Source: Euborellia annulipes
Taxonomy: Eukaryota; Arthropoda; Insecta; Dermaptera; Anisolabididae
Direction: 5' to 3'
NCBI GenBank assembly: GCA_023213315.1
Contig: JAKCPI010005660.1
Location: forward strand, 124,001-188,000
Length of the DNA stretch: 64,000 bases
Part shown: positions 34,086 through 46,700 of the stretch, in pieces
Layout of the letters: each line of letters begins with the position of its first letter
Numbering within the stretch: position 1 is the first letter of the stretch
The notes under the pieces: model-generated
The model's input: the letters and a program-made list of their open reading frames with translations, nothing else
Databases searched by the model: none
What the model was told of the DNA's origin: nothing
Program-made: the position numbers and the translations under genes

Positions 34086-34935
34086 CTAAAAAGGTATTGT
34101 CCCCCGGGCGCGAGTTAAGCTCACTACGCCACTGAATGCAAGTTTGAAACTATGGTTTATTATATTTCAAGATTAATTATTTTAATAAAATTAGATAGTA
34201 GAAGAGAATCTGATTGCATTTAATAAGTAACTTTTATTAAATAATCTCTTGATTTTAATATCAACATATCTTGACTCTCTTTTTATTTAACAGGTCATTC
34301 AAAACAACGAATCATTTATAGCAACATTGAACGAACAGTAAAGAAAAAATTCAATATATTTAAAATAGTAAAAATAATATTCCCTAAAGTACGAGAATCA
34401 TTTGGACCCTGTTAAGCATTAGTGTGTCAAGCGCCAGCTACCGAGTTTTGAGAAAATTAACATTAAAGTTTTTTGTTTTGATTGGTTATATATAATTTTT
34501 TTTGTCAATTGTGCAAGTAACATTAAATTTTTTTAGGAGATATTTCATAAAAAAAAATACTATTAATTATAGCATTTGAAACAATATTCCGTGCTTAACT
34601 CAATTTTTAATTTTTTGGCGCTTGATACACTATTGCATAACATGGTCCATTTAAGATGTATTGATTTTTTTTCCCTTTGATTTATTCATCGAGTAGAAAG
34701 AGAGGGAAAACTGTGAGTGCAAGTGAGAAAGAAAATCATCTGTCTTGAGCACAAAACCGGTTTGTCTGAAAGTCAAACAATCGACTCTTTCTCAGAATCA
34801 ATTAAAAAAGCAATAAAATTAAAATTATATAAATATATTCCCCGAACTGAAAACATCCGATCAATTTAAAAAAAATTGTTTGAATATAATAAAATAACTT
34901 CTTGATTTCCAACTTACATTTTATATTTTTGCTTT
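34086..34935. other. AT-rich intergenic, no gene seen
   Basis: After a hAT-style end (CTCACTACGCCACTG near 34120-34134) I see only AT-rich DNA without conserved frames. Confidence 0.4.
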
Positions 34936-35225
34936 CTCTTACCCTATATATGAAATAGAGAAAGTATTGCGACCATGTCAAAAATTCGATGTCGAGATTT
35001 TGATGAATATACACGTTTTGAGGTCCCCCGAGTACAAAAAAGTGGGTCCCCCAAATTGGTCTGTCTGTGTGGACATTTTTAACCATGAAGGAAATGAGCT
35101 AGGAGGTTGAAATTTTATATTTAAGTTAGGCACCCTCCTAACTCGTGTAAATAAGCTTTTAAACAAAATCGACCAAAAATTACTAGTACTTTACTGATGT
35201 ACTTTTTTTTAGTTTTTTTGTCTTT
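34936..35225 (-). repeat. Interspersed repeat unit R1, copy
   Basis: Reverse orientation copy: AGAGAAAGTATTGCGACCAT, TCGATGTCGAGATTTTGATG, GGTCTGTCTGTGTGGAC, then AGTACTTTACTGATGTAC. The apparent open frames here translate the repeat and are not genes. Confidence 0.7.
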
Positions 35226-35707
35226 CTCAAAATTCGCTCCAACGATTTTTTTTTTTTTTAATTCATAAACATAGGCGCCGGAACTGGGGGGGAAGGGTAC
35301 ATTGCCCCCTCCTGGCATCCTATAGGAGGGGGCAGCAGGGGGGCAATATGTCTTCTTTTATTTAATTTATTTTTAAAAATGATACATTTTTACTTTTGAA
35401 AAATAAAAATCTTTTAAATTAAAAAAAATTAAAAGATTAAGAAATTCATTTTTTTTCCAAAATATTTTATATAGACCCTATTGTATTTCTAATTTCTAAA
35501 AACATTTTATATTGAATTAAAAGAAGAAAATTAAAAATATTTATTTCCTTCAAATAGTATAATATAAATATAGCCTAAAAAAATGTTTGATAAAATCACT
35601 AGCAAATTTTTTAAAATGTTAATTTTATTAAAATTTATATAATTAGATATTACTTCATGTACCCGAAAAAAGATATAAGGGGGTGCCGCCGGGATGACAA
35701 CATAAAT

Positions 35708-37192
35708 AAAAAAAAAGTTATTTAAAAATTTGTCAAAATTCCCTAAACATAGGGGTTACCAAAATTTATATTCCACAAATCCTTTCTCTCGTTATAATGA
35801 CAGATAAATGAAATTATAAGTTAGCATTAAAAATAAAAGGAAAGTGATAATATGATTTTTAAAAAAAAGTGCAAGAGGTGGATTTGAACTCGCGAAGTTT
35901 GATTTCGTGAGAGTGGAAAAAAATATAAATTGCTTGCGGACACATTAACCATCTTGGCCAAACTTGATTTAATTTTATAAGGAAAAATTAGCCATATAAG
36001 AAACATGAAATAAAAGAAGTATTAAAAAAATGTTAATATTCCACATATGATATATCATTTTTTAGAACGTTTTATGCAGATTAATAATTTATATTCAAAA
36101 TTGCAATATCATGCCTAGTTTTCAAATAATTCAATGGGCAAACGTCAGATTGTTTATGCCTTAATGTAATTAAACCAAAAAGTCTATCTAACATATGATA
36201 CATGTCATTAATTCTTGAATTCCCCCTGATTCCAGAGAACTAAAGCCCTTTTAATTATATGATCTAATTTGGAAGTTATTGGCGATTAAAGTTAAGTCTA
36301 TTTTCGACCTTAATGACATGACAAACACTCAAATCTATATTATCGAAAAAGCTTATTTATCATTGTCTGATTAAAACCAAATTTTTACCAGAGATTTATA
36401 ATTAAAAAATGAGTTTTTTTCTAAAAGTTTCATTGAGATTGGTAAAGAAATAAATAAAATATTGACTATTTTGTAAATTGAGTTTTAGAATTTGGGATCT
36501 CAGTTGCAAGCCTAGACCCGGTTCATAGACGGCTCTCTTTACCAATCCGGGATCGCGAATTCTAAAACTCAATTTACAAAATAGTCAATATTTTATTTAT
36601 TTCTTTACCAATCTCAATGAAACTTTAGAAAAAAACTCATTTTTTAATTATAAATCTCTGGTAAAAATTTGGTTTTAATCAGACAATGCTAAATAAGCTT
36701 TTTCGATAATATAGATTTGAGTGTTTGTCATGTCATTAAGGTCGAAAATAGACTTAACTTTGATCGCCAATATCTCTAAAATTAGATCATATAATTAAAA
36801 GATGTTTAGTTATTTGAAATCAGGAGAAATTCAAGAACTAATAACATGTATCATATGTTATATAGAGTTTTTTGTTTAATTACATAAAGGCATTCACAAT
36901 GTGATGTTTTCCCATTGAATTATTTGAAAACCATTCATTCTATTGGAATTTGGATTGTAAATTATTAATCCGCAAAAAAAGTAGAGAAAAATGATATATC
37001 ATATGTATAATATTAAAATTTTTTAAATACTTCTTTTATTTCATGTTTCTCATAAGGCTTATTTTCCCATATGAAATTTAAACAGAACTTGGCTCAAGTG
37101 GTTAATTCGTCATCTAGATTTTTTTCCACTCTCACGAAATCAAACTTCGCGAGTTCAAATCCACCTCCTGCACTTTTTTTTTTTTATTCTTA
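35708..37192. repeat. Long palindromic element with tRNA-like ends, copy A
   Basis: Arms of roughly 620 bp meet near 36500-36560 around a short asymmetric core (GATCTCAGTTGCAAGCCTAG ... GACGGCTCTCTTTACC). Each outer end carries a tRNA-like module reading outward. On the minus strand the A-box-like TGGCCAAGATGG is at 35949-35960 and the B-box-like GAGTTCAAATCC near 35880-35893. On the plus strand TGGCTCAAGTGG is at 37090-37101 and GAGTTCAAATCC near 37150-37162, followed by a T-run like a Pol III stop. No protein frame. Copy B (53882-55385) is its near-identical reverse complement. Confidence 0.85.
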
Positions 37193-37737
37193 ATGTTTTG
37201 CCACTCGTTACGGCCCTGGTTGTTTCATATTGTGCACTAGGGTGGTCCTTATTTTGGTCCTTTCCGACGCTAATCCTAAATCGGTTCCAAATATTTAAAA
37301 AAAAAATCCTGTCATATTTCAGCTCTTAATATTAATATTAACCCGTCCCCCACGTCAGGCAAAGTTTTAAATGGAAAAGTTCTTTTGTGTCTTTAAAATT
37401 TTGTAACTCATCAACGGAACAATCTCTTGGTAAGACCTTCAATATATATTCTTTTAGGTCTCATATGATTTTGGGGTTACTCTACTGGAAAAGTTATTCG
37501 AGGTCAAAGTTGAAGAAAAAAAACCATGAAATTGACTATAAGTTCTCTATAACTATGAAAGCATTTTCTGCCGTAACAAGTCTATTTGTGCATGCTTGTC
37601 AGCAAAGCCAATAAATACTGTGAAAAATAAAATCAAGATAATTAAAAAAAAAAATTGTTTTGTTTTCTCTATATATATTTTATTAATTATTTATGTAATC
37701 AACAGATGTAAAATATATAATTATTGATATTATGCAT

Positions 37738-38418
37738 CATCGTTTTTTTGATAAATTTGTATTAATAATATGGCCTCTGTAACAGGAGAATAGAATAGTA
37801 GAGGAGTGTGTCTTAACCCTCTTGGCGCCAAAAGTTAATAACACTCCTTTCTGTTTTTAATCTCCTGATACCATTAGTCAACTATTATGATTGGAATTTA
37901 TATAATTGAAAATCTTTCAAATAGAATAAAATAACTGATTTGTGCTGCACTCTTGTGGAGACTTTAAAAATTATACTTTAATTTAAAACGTCTCCACGAG
38001 GTTGCAGCACAAATCAGCACAAATCATGCTGATTTGTGCTGCTACCCTGTGGAGATGTTTAGAATTACAAGTATAATTTTTAAAGTCTCCACAAGAGTGC
38101 AGCACAAATTAGTTCACTAGTGAGACTTTTTGTCTAATCATGCTGATTTGTGCTGCTACCCTGTGGAGATGTTTAGAATTACAAGTATAATTTTTAAAGT
38201 CTCCACAAGAGTGCAGCACAAATTAGTTATTTAATTCTATTTCAATTATATAAATTCTAATGCTAATAATTTTCTAAGTATCAGGAGATTATAAACAGAA
38301 AGGAGTGTTATTAACCTTTGGCGCCAAGACGGTTAAGACACACTCCTGTACTATTCTATTCTCCTGTTACAGAGGCCATGTTTTAAATACAAATTCTATT
38401 AAAATAAAATTAAAACGA
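37738..38418. repeat. Fold-back element with repeated hairpin
   Basis: Outer arms TATGGCCTCTGTAACAGGAG and CTCCTGTTACAGAGGCCAT extend inward over GTGTGTCTTAACC and TTGGCGCCAA. The centre holds two direct copies (about 38024-38114 and 38138-38228) of a unit starting ATGCTGATTTGTGCTGCTAC. A further reverse-complement relative lies in the left arm. Confidence 0.8.
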
Positions 38419-38814
38419 TGATTATCGATGAAATAATTAATTCTAAAAATTATATACCTATATTTTAAATTAAATACAAGATTTCAAGATCAATTATTTC
38501 ACAGATTACTATTATTATAACATCGAAAAACGAAATTTGTAGTAATATAGATATAAAAAAAAAAAAAAAAAAAAAAAAAATTGGAGAGGGAGGCTTGTCC
38601 CAACTGACAGCAAAAGCCACCAAGAACGGAGGAAATTCTCGTAGGTGGCCTTGAAAACCAGCGTGTGGAACGTCGATAAATAAATAAGAGAAAGACAGAA
38701 ATCAGCGAATTAGTAGTTAGGGGTTAACAAATATAAAAAAGTTATTTTCTCTTTTAAGAGACATTTTAATAAAAAGTTTTTTCTATTTATTTTTTTATTT
38801 ATTTCATTTCTTAG

Positions 38815-39450
38815 GAAATTATAAGTTAGCATTAAAAATAAAAGAAAATTGATAATAATAAAAATGAAAAAAAAATAAAAAAGTGCATGAGACGGATTTG
38901 AACTTGCAGAGTTTAGTAAAATGAGGATGGAAAAAAAATATTTATGTTGACCACTTTAACAATTCAACCAACTTTGATTTCATTAATATTAAAAAAAAAA
39001 AATAGAAAAATATATATATATAAAACAGTGAATAACAAACAAGTATTAAAAATATATAATCAAAATTTCAAGAAGCATGCATAGTTTTCAAATTATTCAA
39101 TGAGCAAACTACTCATTGAGAACATAACATGTAAAAATTTAGATATAACTACAAATACTTATGAGTATCCCTAAAAGGGATCAAATAATTAAAAAAAAGA
39201 ATATTTTGTAATAATTTATATACTGTTTATTGTATAATTTATGTAAATATTGAATTTTGACAAATAAACATCTTTAAAACTGCAAAACTGGTCAACATAA
39301 ATAATTTTTTTCATCCTCACTTTACCAAACTGTGGGAGTTCAAATCCAACTCCTGCACTTTTTTTCATTTTTATGATTATCAATTTCCTTTTATTTTTAA
39401 TGCTTATAATTCCATTTATCTGTCATTATAACGAAAGAAAGGATTTCTGG
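38815..39450. repeat. Palindromic element with tRNA-like ends, diverged copy C
   Basis: Outer flanks (ATAAGTTAGCATTAAAAATA left, TATTTTTAATGCTTATAATT right) and B-box-like modules (GACGGATTTGAACTTGC on the minus side, GGGAGTTCAAATCCAAC at 39335-39346) match copies A and B. The middle is shorter and different. The left A-box is degraded. Confidence 0.65.
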
Positions 39451-40977
39451 TAAAATAAAAATCTGGTCGTTTGAATTATTTATAAAGTTATAGCAATTTT
39501 TTTATTTCGCTAGGCCTACATAAAATGGGGGTTTATAATAAAATATAAAATAAATAAATAAATCTTGTAAGCATGATTTTATTTTAAAAAATGTACATAG
39601 CTCTAAAGAGCTGTGATTAAATAATAATAATACTAATGTGACTTGTGGGAATAAAATATCGAATATTATTTAATTTTAATGTGAAATTGTTTTTTTTTTT
39701 TTGTTATTCACATCTTTTAAAAATTTTCCATTAACAGTTCAATTTTAGAAAATTGCTTTGTTTGAATATACGTTTTTTTAAGATTATTAACGTTTTTCAA
39801 AATAGCTTATATTTTAATTAAAAATATCTCCTTCTTTATATAGTTTTCATTTTATTTCAATGATCTAGAATGAAAAAGTCGACTGTTTATAATAGAAAAA
39901 TATTAGACAAAGAGAAATCAATGTTAATTTTTACAAAACTAGATCCTAAATATTGAACTGTTTTTTTTTTGAATATCACAAAAAAATATTCGAAATGACA
40001 GTCTTTATAAATAAAATAACAATAATTTACATAAATAAATAGAGTATTTTTTCAATAAATAAATAGATAAAAATAATTAATAACTTAATTTTATAAAATT
40101 AACAAAATACAACATAGAGAGGTGAATTATATTATTAAAGACTAGATTTAATTTCTCATCATAATCTCTAATAAAGGAGTGAGATAAATACTTATTAAAA
40201 AATAATACTTCCAAGCTTTCTTTTTAATACTAAGCATCTTTTTTTTTTGTATTAAGTAAACTGTTAAATTGGATAAAAATATGACTAAAAGAAAGTTTAG
40301 AAGATTTATTTTTGATCTAAATGCTTTAAAATGAACGACTTTGTTTTAAAAACCTTTAAGTCTTTTACTCTTGTTTATATATATATTATTTCACATGAAA
40401 CAGGTGAAATTATATCACCTCGTGACAAACAACTCTTTGCATAATTTCTCAAATTTTACTTTAATTATTTAAAAAAAGAAAACTTTCATTAATAATTGTG
40501 TATCACGAGTCTTTGTCTCATTTCATTTATTTTATCTTTGAAAATAAGACAAAAAAAAAAATTGAAATTATTAAAAATACTCAAAGACATATCTCAGTTA
40601 TCAATTAATAAATTCAGAACATTAATTTTCAGTAATATTATATAATTTGAATATACCTATTATAGGTGATGATAGATTTTATTGATTTGTGTTTTGTTCT
40701 TGATTAGTAGTGGTGTATCCAACTCAAGTTTTAAACGAAATCGCAAAAATCAACATAACAAGAAAAAGAATAAATTTAAAATCTTGCAAAAAAATAAATA
40801 AATTGTATTTTATGTTAAGCTGTACCTAATTTATTTACAATAAATACAATTTATTATATTAAATAGAGTATTTGTTGTATTATTTAAACACAATAATAAT
40901 TTGGGACCTTCTCCGAATTTAAATAATAAACGAAATAGATGTATTTTCCCTATTTATTATGAAAATAGTCTTAGAGA
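39451..40977. other. AT-rich intergenic, no gene seen
   Basis: Long A/T runs and no conserved frame, splice-framed exon or clear terminal repeats. Confidence 0.5.
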
Positions 40978-41159
40978 ACTGTACACTTGCTCTGACTAAA
41001 GTGAACAAACCTCTAAGGGACCGTTACGTGCTATATATACCGGTACAACGACGCCAGCGCCATCTACAGTCATTCCTATGGCGCTGACGTCGTTCTATAT
41101 AAAATGCGCGTAACGGTATCTTAGAGGTTAGTTCATTCAAGTCGGAGCTAGTGTACAGT
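40978..41159. mobile_element. Fold-back MITE
   Basis: ACTGTACACTTGCTCTGACT at the left mirrors AGTCGGAGCTAGTGTACAGT at the right. Inner arms ACGACGCCAGCGCCAT / ATGGCGCTGACGTCGT meet around CTACAGTCATTCCT. About 180 bp, non-coding, GC-richer than the flanks. Confidence 0.8.
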
Positions 41160-41220
41160 ACTTGAAAACGACTACAGAAGTCAAAACGTTATACAGTATT
41201 TAAATTTTTAATAAATAATT

Positions 41221-41792
41221 AGAGAGCGGATAAAATTATCTTATTTTCGGAAAAAAGTTGCTTTAAAAGTCTATTCTTTTTTAGCCAAATAGTCGGTAAA
41301 AAGTCTGTTTTCGGCAAAAAAAAAGCCTCTAAAAAGTCGCTGCCAATTTTAACAATTAATAATATGAGGAAGTAAAAGAAATAGAGACCATATCTCTCGA
41401 TAACCGAAACATTGCAGAGTTCTTTAGAATTTAATTAAATAAATATAAAATTTAATTTTATTAGAATAAAAGTAAAATTCTGGTCTGATACTACAGCACA
41501 CAACTTCCTCTTATCTTCGATAATTGAAAAGTTGTGTTCTGTGCTTGTCACACTAGATTTTTTGTGTCAACTTATATATGCAAAATTAAAAAAAAAAGCA
41601 TATTATATTAAAAAATTTGAAAAAAGTATCTCATAAAAGTCGCTTTTTTCAAAAAAGCTCCAAAAAAGTCGCAAAAGTCGTTTTTGAAAATCTCACAAAA
41701 ACGTTTCTTTTTGTGAGATCAGTGGAGATACCTAAGAACGTCTGGAAAAGTCTCAAAATTGACAAAAGTCGAAAGACTTTTTTCCGCTCTCT
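41221..41792. mobile_element. TIR element with 10-bp target duplication
   Basis: Ends AGAGAGCGGA and TCCGCTCTCT are perfect 10-bp inverted repeats. They are flanked by a perfect 10-bp duplication, ATAAATAATT (41211-41220, 41793-41802). The interior has repeated AAAAGTC(G/T) motifs and a CAGCACACAACTT...AAGTTGTGTTCTGTGC hairpin shared with other repeats. A 9-11 bp duplication would suggest a Mutator-like element, but no transposase is present. Confidence 0.75.
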
Positions 41793-42407
41793 ATAAATAA
41801 TTAATACAAAATTTGGTCTATAATTAAAAACTCCCATAATAATAATAATACAAATCACAAAATCTTTAATAGAGACAGTCCTAGAGAAGTTCGAAACGTT
41901 ATAATTAAATAAATAACAGCTGCTAATACATATTCTAGACCTGTGACTCCACCCTTTTCTAAGATTATACGGATACAATGATTTTTAAATTCAGAATTTT
42001 CACATATCAAACCTCTTGATATAAATTTTACAATTAGTTATTTGTATCTTTTTTTGAACTTTGTGAGAGCCGCTGGTCTCTGATTCGTGCTTATAACTAA
42101 TAATAATAATAATTTTAACAAATAATTGCATTCATTATTTATAAATACTGATTTTATATGAGATATGATCTTTAGCCAAATTTTTGTGTACTTATATATT
42201 TTGGATGAGTTAGGAAAGATTAGGCAAAAGGCTTTTCGTTAATTTTGAAACTTATCATGAGAAACATCAATGATTATACAGATTATCTCTTCTTCATTGG
42301 CAGGGAAAAATTAAATCTTTGGATAAGTTCAAACACACTGAACTAATCCGGAATGCTTAGTACTATTTTTAAGAAAAAAAATCCTGAACATAAAAGGATG
42401 TAAATCA

Positions 42408-42903
42408 AAAAGTTTTTCCTCCTATTTTTTTTGGGTCAAATGACGAATGTAAAAGAAAAACCAACATACACATACATTTGAAGTAGTGGACCTTTCATGG
42501 GCCGGTCCTCATAGTTTTCAGCTGCTGCCGGCGGCAGCGCTGCTATCAGTCCATTCAAAATGGCAGGTGTGCTTAAACGTCCACGATTTACGAGCAACGG
42601 CAGGTGATCCGTTTTCTATGGAGTAATGGACGAATTCCCATCGAGATCCACAGGGAAATGCATCCAACATATGGGAAAAGGTTAGTTAAGTTGGTATAGC
42701 GTTCGTCCCTTACTCCATAGAAAACGGATCACACTTCGTTGCTCGTAAGTCGTGGACGCCTGCCATTTTGAATGGACTGACAGCAGCGCTGCAGCCGGCA
42801 GAAGCTGGAAACTATGAGGACCGCCCCACTACTTAGAATGTATATGTTGGTTTTTCTTTACATTCGTCATTTGTCCGAAGAAAAATAGGGGCAATGACTT
42901 TTT
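42408..42903. mobile_element. Fold-back MITE, about 500 bp
   Basis: Arms CAAATGACGAATGTAAAGAAA-type, CCAACATACACATACATT, GGTCCTCATAGTTT and ATTCAAAATGGCAGG are mirrored with few mismatches. They pair around a centre near GGGAAATGCATCCAACATAT. GC-rich arms, no coding frame. Confidence 0.8.
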
Positions 42904-43727
42904 AATTTTCCCTCGTATATTAACTATTAAGAGTGAGATTTGAAAATTTTTTAACATAAATATATCGTAAGAAATGAGTACCTATTTTCCCTTTTAAAGT
43001 GTTTATTTTCAATCAGTATGGCTTTTTCTTCCCCAAAAAGTTATCCCACCATTAAATTTAAAATAAAAAGAAAGAAAATACCATTTAAATAAAGATGGAT
43101 AGTACAATAAAGACTTCAATTAATAAGCCATTACCGAAAACGTATTCATCACGGCTTAATACTCCATTATAAAATAAATAAAATTCTATTGTTTGTTAAT
43201 TTTTCAAAATATTTACTTCGTTTAATAAAATATAATATATCTATATTATATTTAATTATAAAATTTTTCGTAGCAAAATTAAAATTATTTCAATTTTAAT
43301 TATATTTAGCTGGCACTAAACGAAAGGGATATTAAAAACAGTGCCATTCATATTTCCCTGAGATATAAGCCTTCTACATGCCTAATTTTGAATACCCGTA
43401 AGAAACAATAAAACATAAAATTGATCATCTAACAATGCTTAATAAATTTTGAAATGGTTAGATAAAGTCATCAAAAAAAAATTATTCATTCTAAGTTTTT
43501 TTTTTAACGAGTTCAATCAATTTTCTTATTAAATTAGACAATTTTTATTTTTGGCAGAATGTAAAAATAAATAATCTAAAAATAATAAAAGAATTTTTTT
43601 TAATGAATACTCAATTAAAAAAAACCTAGAGTAAAGAATTTTTTTATATTGTATATAGTGTATAATACATCATATTTAAAAATGCTTTTAAATATTTTAA
43701 ACACAAATTACTAATAAAAAGTTGCTT

Positions 43728-46700
43728 TTACTTTGGAACAAGACCTCTTGGCTTTGGATACGAGTATATAGGTCGAAAATTTGATGACACAGCTTCTTCC
43801 GCCTCATAATATTTTTTCTCTCTGTAAAAAAAAATATTTAAATTATTATTATAAAATAATTAAAAATTTTATTTGATTTGTAAGAGAAAAAAAATCTGGT
43901 CGCATAGCACACAACTTTAGTCTGTACTTGTCACACCAGATTTTTTTGTGTCGAGATATAATATATTTAGTTTCCCATAGCACCTTAGTTCCAAACTTGC
44001 GTTTGAAATGTTGATTGCTTGAAATAAATTATAGTTATTTTTCAAAATTTTAATCTCATATTTGGATATTTTAAACAGAATAGAGAATCCTAAATAAATA
44101 CAAAATTTCATAAGAATTGGAAAATTTTTTTTTAAATGTGTAAAAAGTTGCAAAGGGACCAGACCCCCTTTTGAATCGAAATTAACATGCAAATCCTCAT
44201 AGTTTTTAAGGGGCGAGTCTCGAAAAACCGTTAATAGCCGATTGAGTAGTTGGTTATTTTAGGCGGCAAGAGATGGCGTTAGTTTTACCCATAGGGAAAC
44301 AAGAATTTTAGTCCATTTCATTGGTAATGTTCCAGCAAATTAATTAATGGAAAAAAATTAATTATTTTTCAACACAATGATTACTAATTTAATATCTAAA
44401 AAAATAATCTGAATTTTTTAAATTATCTTTTATTTAATGTGATTTATCTAAAAAAAAAAACAAAAAAAAAAAAAAATTTAAAATATTAAAAAAAAAAAAA
44501 AGGGGAATTGTGGCCGCTGGAACCTTTCAAAATCAGCACCTCGAAAGGCGACCCTTAACATTGGCTCTAGGAAAGGAAGAGCCGGAGGAAATTTGAAAAA
44601 TCTGAAATACAATTTCTTCAAACAATTTTCACGAAAAATTTTACTAATATACTTTTTAAAGAGCTTCTAAAAAATAGTTGATTGATGAATTTTAATCAAA
44701 ATCGTTAAAGTCAATTTTGAGAAAATCGAAAAAAACTGAAAAAGTACTTCAGTAAAGTACTTTTTGGCCTATTTTGTTCAAAAGCTTATTTTCACGCCTC
44801 AGGGGGGTGCCTAAATTAAATACAAAATTTAAACCTCGTAGCTCATTTTCTTCATAGACAGAGAGACAGACCCTCCACAGACCAATTTGCAATACTTTCT
44901 ATATATATACATATATAAGTAAGTGAAAGTACAAATCACACCTGAAAAGAATTGTTTTAGATAAATCCTTACTTGAATTTGGCATTCCTCGAACGTGCTG
45001 GTCCTCCACTGGGTGCACTCATTGGAATGGTTCTTTTAAATGTCACTGATGCCGCATCAACGTCAATATCTTCATCAGCTTTGAGGGCTTCTTCCAAAAC
45101 GGCTTGAATTGTCGGTGCTACTGGAGGGACTTCATAATCTTCTGTCGTTCTTAAATGTGGATCGAGTGTGAGAATAATTACATTCTGTTCTTTAAAACGA
45201 GGGCAATTTAAACCCATTTCTTTTTTAAGTTTGCTATAATCCGAAATAGGTCTATGATTAGTTACATTAGAAATTGGCCTATAATTATATTCATCTTTCG
45301 CGCATGGATTTTTAAACCAATCATCTTTTTCTTCATCATAGAATAATCTTTCAGAAAATTTTTGTTTTGCCTCAGGAGATATAAAATTTTCTATAATAAG
45401 ATATTTTTTCTTAAGTTCTTTGAGCAGATCATTTCTTGTTTGTTCTAATTCTCTTCGATCTGCATTATATTCTTCAGTACAATCATTAATCTCTTGTTTT
45501 GTACTTTGAAGCTTAGTGAATATTTTTCTTAATCTTCTAGTTTTTTCTTCAACTTCTTGATGTAAACTTGCATATGTTCCCATAATTTCAACAGCCGATT
45601 CTTCTTGAAGTTCAAGTTTTTGTTTCATTTCTACTTCTTTTTTCTAGATAAATAAAAACAATTATTATAGTTTAAATGAGATGATAAGAATTTTATTAAT
45701 AAACACGATGAAAGGAAAATATTTATAAATTTAAATAATCTGGATAGATGTGTCTACGGATAAAATAAATGCTTCCACAACCACGTCGTGTATTTTTTTT
45801 TGATTTTGTGAATAAACCTTTTATCTCAGAGGGAACGTATCATTGTAGTCAAACTATTGAGATTTTGCTTATTATGCTATAAAGTTGGTAAAATATGCAA
45901 TGGTTGCCAACCGTCTCACACTTGCCTATATCCCTTCTTCGTGTTAAGGGGCTTCAGGAGAGCACAATCTTTAGTCCCAAACTAGAGGCAGTTAAAAGTA
46001 TTTTTGTAAGCGGTTTTTTTTTTTTAATGATTTCAATTTGTGAGCATTTTAGAATGCTTTTTTTAAATTACGATTAATTAAAAAATATTTTTTTATCTTT
46101 ATAGAAAATGCAAAAAAATTTCTATAATGAAAATTGTATTTTTTTTTAATCTAAAAATGTAAAAATCATTAATATCCAACCTATAACAATTAAATAAAAT
46201 GGGGACGAAGTCAAAAATAAATTTCATATTTATTTAAAAATTAAGGGCCAAATAGTTCAGCACTCTTACAAAAGATGGCAGGCTAGTCTAACAGTCGGCA
46301 TTTTCAGATCACTTATAAGCCTATATTTATATATTTTTCTGCTGTTATAAATTATATATAATATATAATAATATTATAAACTATTCATTATTAAAAGATC
46401 AAACAAATACATAAGATTAAATGTACCATCCTGCCATCTGTTGGCAAATTTTCGTAATTGTTGGGCTTTTTGGCTAAATTTTTAAGACCCCTAACGCCAT
46501 CTTATCGGCAAAAACATGAGAACAGCTCCTGAAGCCTCTTAAACCTTGAATTATGATAAAATACAAAAAATCCGGAAACCAGTCTTTTTTTAAGTCTATT
46601 GAGATACATACTGCCTAATTTTGAAAATTTCTCATAGAGCAAATGTAATATGTAATTAAGTGTAAATAAAGATTTGGAAAAAATTTTAGTTCCAGTTTTT

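Noticed and set aside
41649..41978. 109-codon minus-strand open frame
   Set aside because: Crosses the end of the 10-bp-duplication element into a repeat; no protein similarity recognised.
44969..44971. Stop codon as the end of KIF3B
   Set aside because: A donor two bases earlier and a downstream exon encoding the conserved KIF3B tail in phase make this stop intronic.
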